The position numbers and the translations under genes are program-made. This document shows positions 31,586-35,074 of a stretch of DNA of 35,074 nucleotides, one piece after another; positions within the stretch are counted from its first letter, which is position 1, and every line of letters begins with the position of its first letter. Under the pieces are notes generated by a model. The model was not told the origin of the DNA. It ran no database searches and saw only the letters and a program-made list of their open reading frames with translations. This DNA comes from DATDRS01 sp035291605 (GTDB lineage Bacteria; Chloroflexota; Anaerolineae; Anaerolineales; UBA6663): assembly GCA_035291605.1 (NCBI GenBank), contig DATDRS010000151.1, positions 1 to 35,074 of the forward strand. Direction: 5' to 3'.

Positions 31586-32214
31586 CAGGCCTCCGGCTCG
31601 ACGATCCCGTGCAGATAAATGTCCACCATCCCGCCGAACCAGTCATACTTCCCCTGACGGAACAGCGGCGAGTCCTTCAATATCATCTCGCTCAAAAAAT
31701 ACCCGACGAGCAGGCTCAGGAAAGCGCGCATCACCACGGGCGGCGGGATGGGTCGCATCCCGCGCCGCTGGGCCAGGCGCTGGGCGAAGCCCATGACGGT
31801 CGGCAGCAGTTTTTCCAGCAGTTGCTTGAAATGGCGGCCCTGAAACTCCACCAGTTCGATAAAGACGAGCGGGAAGAGGCGCTTCTCGGTCCCGGCCACC
31901 CCGGCGTAGATTTGTTGCGCCGCCTGGCGCATGAACTCCGCCGCCGTCTCGCCCTGGATGGACTCCATCGCCGGGAAAATCACGTGATAGGGGTGATAGG
32001 CGTCGAGGACGGCGGCGAAGATGGCTTCTTTGTCGGCGAAGTGGTTGTAGATGCCCCCGACGGCGAGGCCGGCTTCGTCGGCGATCTCGCGCACGCTCGT
32101 GCCATGAAAGCCTTTCTTGAGAAACAGCGCGTGCGCGGCTTTGAGCAGCCGGGCGCGGGTGGCTTCGCCGCGCCAGGGCGGCTTTCCGGCGGAGGAGTTT
32201 TTGCGAGGCGACAT
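31585..32214 (-). CDS. TetR/AcrR-family repressor (CecR-like position)
   Basis: A 209-aa TetR-type regulator. The helix-turn-helix domain is ATRARLLKAAHALFLKKGFHGTSVREIADEAGLAVGGIYNHFADKEAIF (residues about 18-66), followed by a larger ligand-binding domain ending in a hydrophobic helix. The ATG at 32214 is used, because GGAG lies 7 nt upstream and the longer frame would read through the operator. It should bind the perfect palindrome at 32225-32250, which overlaps its own -10 box, and so control the whole export operon. Drug-like or envelope-damaging compounds are likely inducers by analogy with related systems. Confidence 0.9.
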   Translation of the reverse strand: MSPRKNSSAGKPPWRGEATRARLLKAAHALFLKKGFHGTSVREIADEAGLAVGGIYNHFADKEAIFAAVLDAYHPYHVIFPAMESIQGETAAEFMRQAAQQIYAGVAGTEKRLFPLVFIELVEFQGRHFKQLLEKLLPTVMGFAQRLAQRRGMRPIPPPVVMRAFLSLLVGYFLSEMILKDSPLFRQGKYDWFGGMVDIYLHGIVEPEA

Positions 32215-32224
32215 TTTCGCTCCT

Positions 32225-32250
32225 AATATGAATGAACGTTCATTCATATT
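32225..32250. promoter_or_regulatory. TetR operator, perfect 26-bp palindrome
   Basis: AATATGAATGAAC followed by its exact reverse complement, with no spacer. It lies 10 nt upstream of the TetR start codon and shares bases with the -10 box, the expected position for an autorepressor site. The TGAATGAACG half resembles sites of AcrR/CecR-type regulators. Confidence 0.85.
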
Positions 32251-32277
32251 CTATCCTAATCGGAGAGGAGATGTCAA
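32248..32277 (-). promoter_or_regulatory. sigma70-type promoter of the export operon
   Basis: On the minus strand, TTGACA at 32277-32272 and TAGAAT at 32253-32248 are separated by 18 nt. This is the strongest consensus promoter in the window. Transcription would begin near 32241, inside the palindrome. Confidence 0.8.
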
Positions 32278-32281
32278 GACC

Positions 32282-32319
32282 CAAAATAAAAGGCCCCGAC
32301 CGATGGCTCGGTCGGGGCC
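32282..32319 (-). terminator. intrinsic terminator of the small membrane-protein operon
   Basis: A perfect 12-bp stem (GGCCCCGACCGA and its complement) with a TGGC-type 4-nt loop at 32292-32319. On the minus strand it is followed by TTTTATTTT. It closes the two-gene unit at 32345-33021 and separates it from the TetR promoter. Confidence 0.9.
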
Positions 32320-32344
32320 GGACGTGCGCTGATTTCGCCGGCGT

Positions 32345-32572
32345 CTACTGATGGAGCTTTTTGGCCTTATCCCCCTCGTGGAGGGTGGAAATCTGCCGGA
32401 GCACGGCCAGCAGCGCCAGGCCGATGCCCACGGCCTCGCTCGGCTGCAGTTCCGGCTCTGCGCCCTCGCGCTCGACCGAGGTCACGTACAGGTAGGCCGC
32501 GCACAGGCCCAGCACGGCCCCGGTCATGCCGCCGATCAGGAACGTCTTCGTGCGCCAGCTCATCTCGTTCAT
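32345..32572 (-). CDS. 75-aa single-pass membrane protein
   Basis: A small protein with one membrane helix (FLIGGMTGAVLGLCAAYLYV) and a charged C-terminus (LHEGDKAKKLHQ). The ATG at 32572 is preceded by AGGAGG at 5-6 nt and overlaps the stop of the upstream membrane-protein gene (ATGA). The middle (AVGIGLALLAVLRQI) could be a second amphipathic helix. It looks like a small partner of the 150-aa protein; I do not recognise a named family. Confidence 0.75.
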   Translation of the reverse strand: MNEMSWRTKTFLIGGMTGAVLGLCAAYLYVTSVEREGAEPELQPSEAVGIGLALLAVLRQISTLHEGDKAKKLHQ

Positions 32573-33021
32573 CCCGGCCTCCTGAAAGTGAAGATAGAGC
32601 GGATGTCGTCCAGGGTCTTTTGGATCGCCGCGATAAAGGCTTGCACCGACATGACGCCGCCCGCCACCCGCCCTGCGCCGATCTGCGTGTAGCGCACGAC
32701 CAGAGCCAGGTAATCCTGCGCCTGTTTGAAGAGATACGGCAGCTCGCGGCGGAGATACCAGACGCCCACGCTCGCCCCGATAATCACCGCCAGCAGCACG
32801 AGACCCCACATCGCCGCCGGGATGATCAGGAAGATGAGCGAGACGTCGGCAAAGGCCGAGCGGGAGGGATAGCCGGCCGGCGAGGCGGCGAGGACCATCA
32901 GCGCCACGGCGGCGACCGCCGCGAGGCCGAACGGGAGGGCGATCTGCCAGGCCACCTCGCGGCGATGCAGGGCGTGAGTGCGCGGGTCGCGGACTCTGGG
33001 CGCGGGCGGCTTTTCGACCAT
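32569..33021 (-). CDS. 150-aa membrane protein of unknown function
   Basis: A protein with a basic N-terminal tail (RDPRTHALHRREVAWQ), two strong membrane helices (IALPFGLAAVAAVALMVLAA and FLIIPAAMWGLVLLAVIIGA) and an amphipathic C-terminal region (YLRRELPYLFKQAQDYLALV). It is co-transcribed with the 75-aa protein. An extended -10 (TGC TAGAAT, box at 33034-33029) ends only 8 nt before its ATG and there is no Shine-Dalgarno, so the message is probably leaderless. No family is recognised. Confidence 0.75.
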   Translation of the reverse strand: MVEKPPAPRVRDPRTHALHRREVAWQIALPFGLAAVAAVALMVLAASPAGYPSRSAFADVSLIFLIIPAAMWGLVLLAVIIGASVGVWYLRRELPYLFKQAQDYLALVVRYTQIGAGRVAGGVMSVQAFIAAIQKTLDDIRSIFTFRRPG

Positions 33022-33028
33022 GGCGGGT

Positions 33029-33037
33029 ATTCTAGCA
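33029..33037 (-). promoter_or_regulatory. extended -10 giving a leaderless mRNA
   Basis: On the minus strand, TGC followed by TAGAAT (box 33034-33029). The expected start site, about 7 nt downstream, falls at or next to the A of the ATG at 33021. Confidence 0.55.
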
Positions 33038-33070
33038 TAACGCTCCGGCGATTAGAAATCGCGGCAACTC

Positions 33071-33099
33071 TGGACAAGTCCCCCGCGCCGTGGTATTCT
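33071..33099 (+). promoter_or_regulatory. sigma70-type promoter of the DUF362 gene
   Basis: TGGACA at 33071-33076 and TATTCT at 33094-33099 with a 17-nt spacer. Transcription would begin near 33106, leaving a leader of about 58 nt with AAGGAG 9 nt before the ATG at 33164. Confidence 0.6.
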
Positions 33100-33163
33100 G
33101 CGAGCGACGCGCCGCCCGCACGATGATGGTCGGCGCGCAGTTCATAGTAAGGAGCAGAGTGGC

Positions 33164-35074
33164 ATGAGTGACTTCCCCGGCAAAGGCAAAGTGGCCGTCA
33201 TCAAGACTTCGCCCGAGACGGTGCTGCAGGACGTCGAGCGCGTGATGGAACTGGCCGGGTTCCGCGAGGCTCTGCCCAAAGGCCCGACCACCGCGCTGAA
33301 GATCAACATTTCGTGGCAGACGTGGTATCCCGCCTGCTCGTCCACCCCGTGGCAGATCGAGGGCGTGGGGCTGGCGCTGAAGAAAGCCGGCTACACTGAC
33401 CTGGTGGGGGTGCACAACGACACCGTGGTCGTGGATGCGCGCGACGGCGAGTTCAACAACAAGCACCGCTTCGTCACCGACAAGCTCGGCATCCCGTGCA
33501 TCTACCTCTACGAAGAGCAGTTCGAGTGGTTCGAGTACAAACCCAAGCGGCCCTTCCTCGTCCTCGACAAGGTTTATCCCCAGGGCGTGTTCATCCCCAA
33601 GGCGCTCGTTGGCAAGAACATCGTCCACCTGCCAACCGTGAAATGTGTGCATCCTGACACCGAAGTTGTCCTCGCCGATGGAACGCTGGCGTGTATCGCC
33701 GATCTGGTGGAAGGAGCGCTCAAAGAGGGCGGGGTGGCGTTGCTCGACCACGACGGCGACACCCGCATCCCGGCCCGGGCTGCGCTGCTCAGCCTCTCCG
33801 ATGGCGGGACCCTGGGGCCGCAGGCTACACGCTATTTTTGGCGGACGCCTTTGAATGGCCGAAAGATCTGGCGGATTCGCACCAAGACCGGACGCGAGGT
33901 CAAGGTCTCGTCCGAGCACCCCTTCCTGACACCGCAGGGATGGCAACGAGCAGCGACGCTCCACGTCAAAGACCGGATTGCCATTCCGCGTAGAATCCTC
34001 GTGAATGGAGTAAGACAATCGCTGCCTGCCTTGTCGTCACCTAACCGGAAACAGATTGATCCTGACACTCTGCCCCTCAAAGGCGGACGCCGTTTCTCCG
34101 CTGACACCCAACGTGAAATCGTCCGCGCTTATCTTTCCGGCGAAGAAGTTAAGCAAATCGCCGAAGCCCATCGAGCCAGTATCACTTCAGTAAAACGCAT
34201 CATCCAGCAGGCTGGGGTTGAGCCACGCCAGCAACGGAATTGGGCGGTGACAGCCCCCATGCAAACGTCACCCGATTTTTGGCGTTGGGTTGGCTACTTT
34301 GCGGCCGAGGGTTATCTCAGCCCAAAGAATTACTTCGTCATGGTTAATAGCGACCCGGCGATCCAGGCAGACTATGCCGCATTGACCCACCAGTTGTTTA
34401 ACACCGAGGTGACATTTGAACGCGGCAAAGAAGCGAAATTTCGAAGCGACCAACTCGCGGAGTTTTTCGCTCAATTAGGCTGGTCGGCGCCGCTGAAAGC
34501 CGAGAACAAGAGAGTTCCACCGCTGTTATTCAAATGCACGAATGAGGAGATTGCGGCTTTTCTAGCCGGCTACTTCGATGGCGATGCCACAATAGCCTCT
34601 AGTTCAAACCCCAACAAGCACTCCTATGCGCTTGTCGTTTCGTCCAAGAGCGAGCGTCTGATCAAGGAAGCGCAATACCTATTGGCCCGCTTGGGAGTAG
34701 TTTCCTTCAAGAAACACATCTGGAATAAAGTCGCGTCTAGCGCAATGGCAAAGCGGTGCTATCATACCTTGAGCGTCTATAGCGAAGACTTGATACGTCT
34801 CGCCTCCCACCTCCGCCTGCAATCACGTCACAAACAGAAACAATTGGAGGCAGCATTCACAATCCATCATGATACGAATTGGGACACCAGCCCGTTACCC
34901 GGCAGGATTTTCAACACATCCGTACTGAACTTGGCCTATCTCAAAGAGAATTCGGTAAACTTTCCAGCCCAGCGATGATATCCATGCTGGAAAGCGGTCG
35001 GCGAATGCCAAGTCGCAATCTGGCGGCGAAATATCTTGACAAGCTAGCGCATACGGATAGCACGGGCAAGTTTA
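33164..35074 (+). CDS. DUF362-family protein interrupted by an intein (partial, frameshifted)
   Basis: Residues 1-160 are a DUF362-type N-terminal domain (KVAVIKTSPETVLQDVERVM, ALKINISWQTWYPACSSTPW, VGLALKKAGYTDLVGVHND) reaching VHLPTVK, where relatives as I recall continue with Thr-His. At C161 an intein begins (CVHPDTEVVLADGTLACI). Block B is GREVKVSSEHPFLTPQGW. A helix-turn-helix-like segment follows (residues about 312-355, LSGEEVKQIAEAHRASITSV). Two LAGLIDADG-type motifs come next: WVGYFAAEGYLS near residue 370 and LAGYFDGDAT near 463. The open frame stops at 34978. A frame shifted by -1 is open from 34873 to the window end and encodes an XRE-like helix-turn-helix (IRTELGLSQREFGKL), so a one-base loss near 34873-34918 is likely. 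The C-terminal splicing motifs and second extein lie beyond the window. DUF362 proteins have no settled function. Confidence 0.85.
33644..35074 (+). mobile_element. intein with LAGLIDADG homing endonuclease (5' part)
   Basis: The intein starts at the Cys codon 33644-33646 and continues past the window edge. It contains the Hint N-terminal half (blocks A and B), a Hin-like helix-turn-helix, a two-motif LAGLIDADG endonuclease, and a second helix-turn-helix in the shifted frame. Base use from about 34000 on is visibly richer in A and T than the surrounding genes, in line with horizontal arrival. Confidence 0.82.

Noticed and set aside
1..35074. tRNA, rRNA, insertion sequence or phage genes
   Set aside because: No cloverleaf-like tRNA sequence, rRNA signature, transposase frame or phage structural gene was recognised by eye.

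Overview
The window is about 35 kb of GC-rich bacterial DNA. Gene content and style suggest a Chloroflexota (Anaerolineae-like) genome: TATAAT-type promoters, a fused formiminotransferase-cyclodeaminase, M23 lipoproteins with Pro/Thr-rich linkers, and degenerate 7-nt repeat arrays between and inside genes. The taxonomic assignment is inference; no rRNA or tRNA gene is visible. No insertion sequence or CRISPR array was found.

Layout. 26-1414 (+): a SnoaL-like protein and an APH-fold phosphotransferase. 1440-3414 (-): radC followed by a TIM-barrel glycosidase-like protein. 3614-5004 (+): a zinc-ribbon membrane protein and a DUF2182 membrane protein. 5213-19851 (+) is one long co-directional locus: nucleotidyltransferase-like protein, SPASM-like radical SAM protein, three consecutive B12-binding-type radical SAM proteins, methyltransferase, amidohydrolase, a 55-aa protein, GT87-like mannosyltransferase, flippase, zinc-ribbon methyltransferase, GT39-like glycosyltransferase and GT4 glycosyltransferase. 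This looks like a surface glycan or glycolipid locus with unusual radical chemistry. 19885-20916 is an acyl-lipid desaturase, 21053-22594 is FTCD, and 22597-24855 holds two paralogous M23 peptidase-like lipoproteins.

24887-32214 (-) reads as one operon: TetR regulator, ABC-2 permease, HlyD adaptor, two ABC ATPases, a second TIM-barrel glycosidase-like protein and a membrane-anchored solute-binding protein. It resembles the E. coli ybhGFSR/cecR export system, with the double ATPase YbhF split into two genes. A perfect 26-bp palindrome overlaps the -10 box of its promoter. 32345-33021 (-) is a pair of small membrane proteins ending in a strong terminator. From 33164 (+) to the window edge, a DUF362-type protein is interrupted by an intein.

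The most notable observations are: (1) an intein in the DUF362 protein, inserted next to a motif I recall as conserved, carrying two LAGLIDADG motifs and two probable helix-turn-helix segments, and broken by an apparent one-base frameshift; (2) degenerate heptanucleotide arrays that fill many intergenic gaps and run in frame into proteins, forming domain linkers, a lipoprotein signal peptide, an N-terminal anchor, and start and stop codons; (3) the radical SAM/glycosyltransferase locus, whose product I cannot name.
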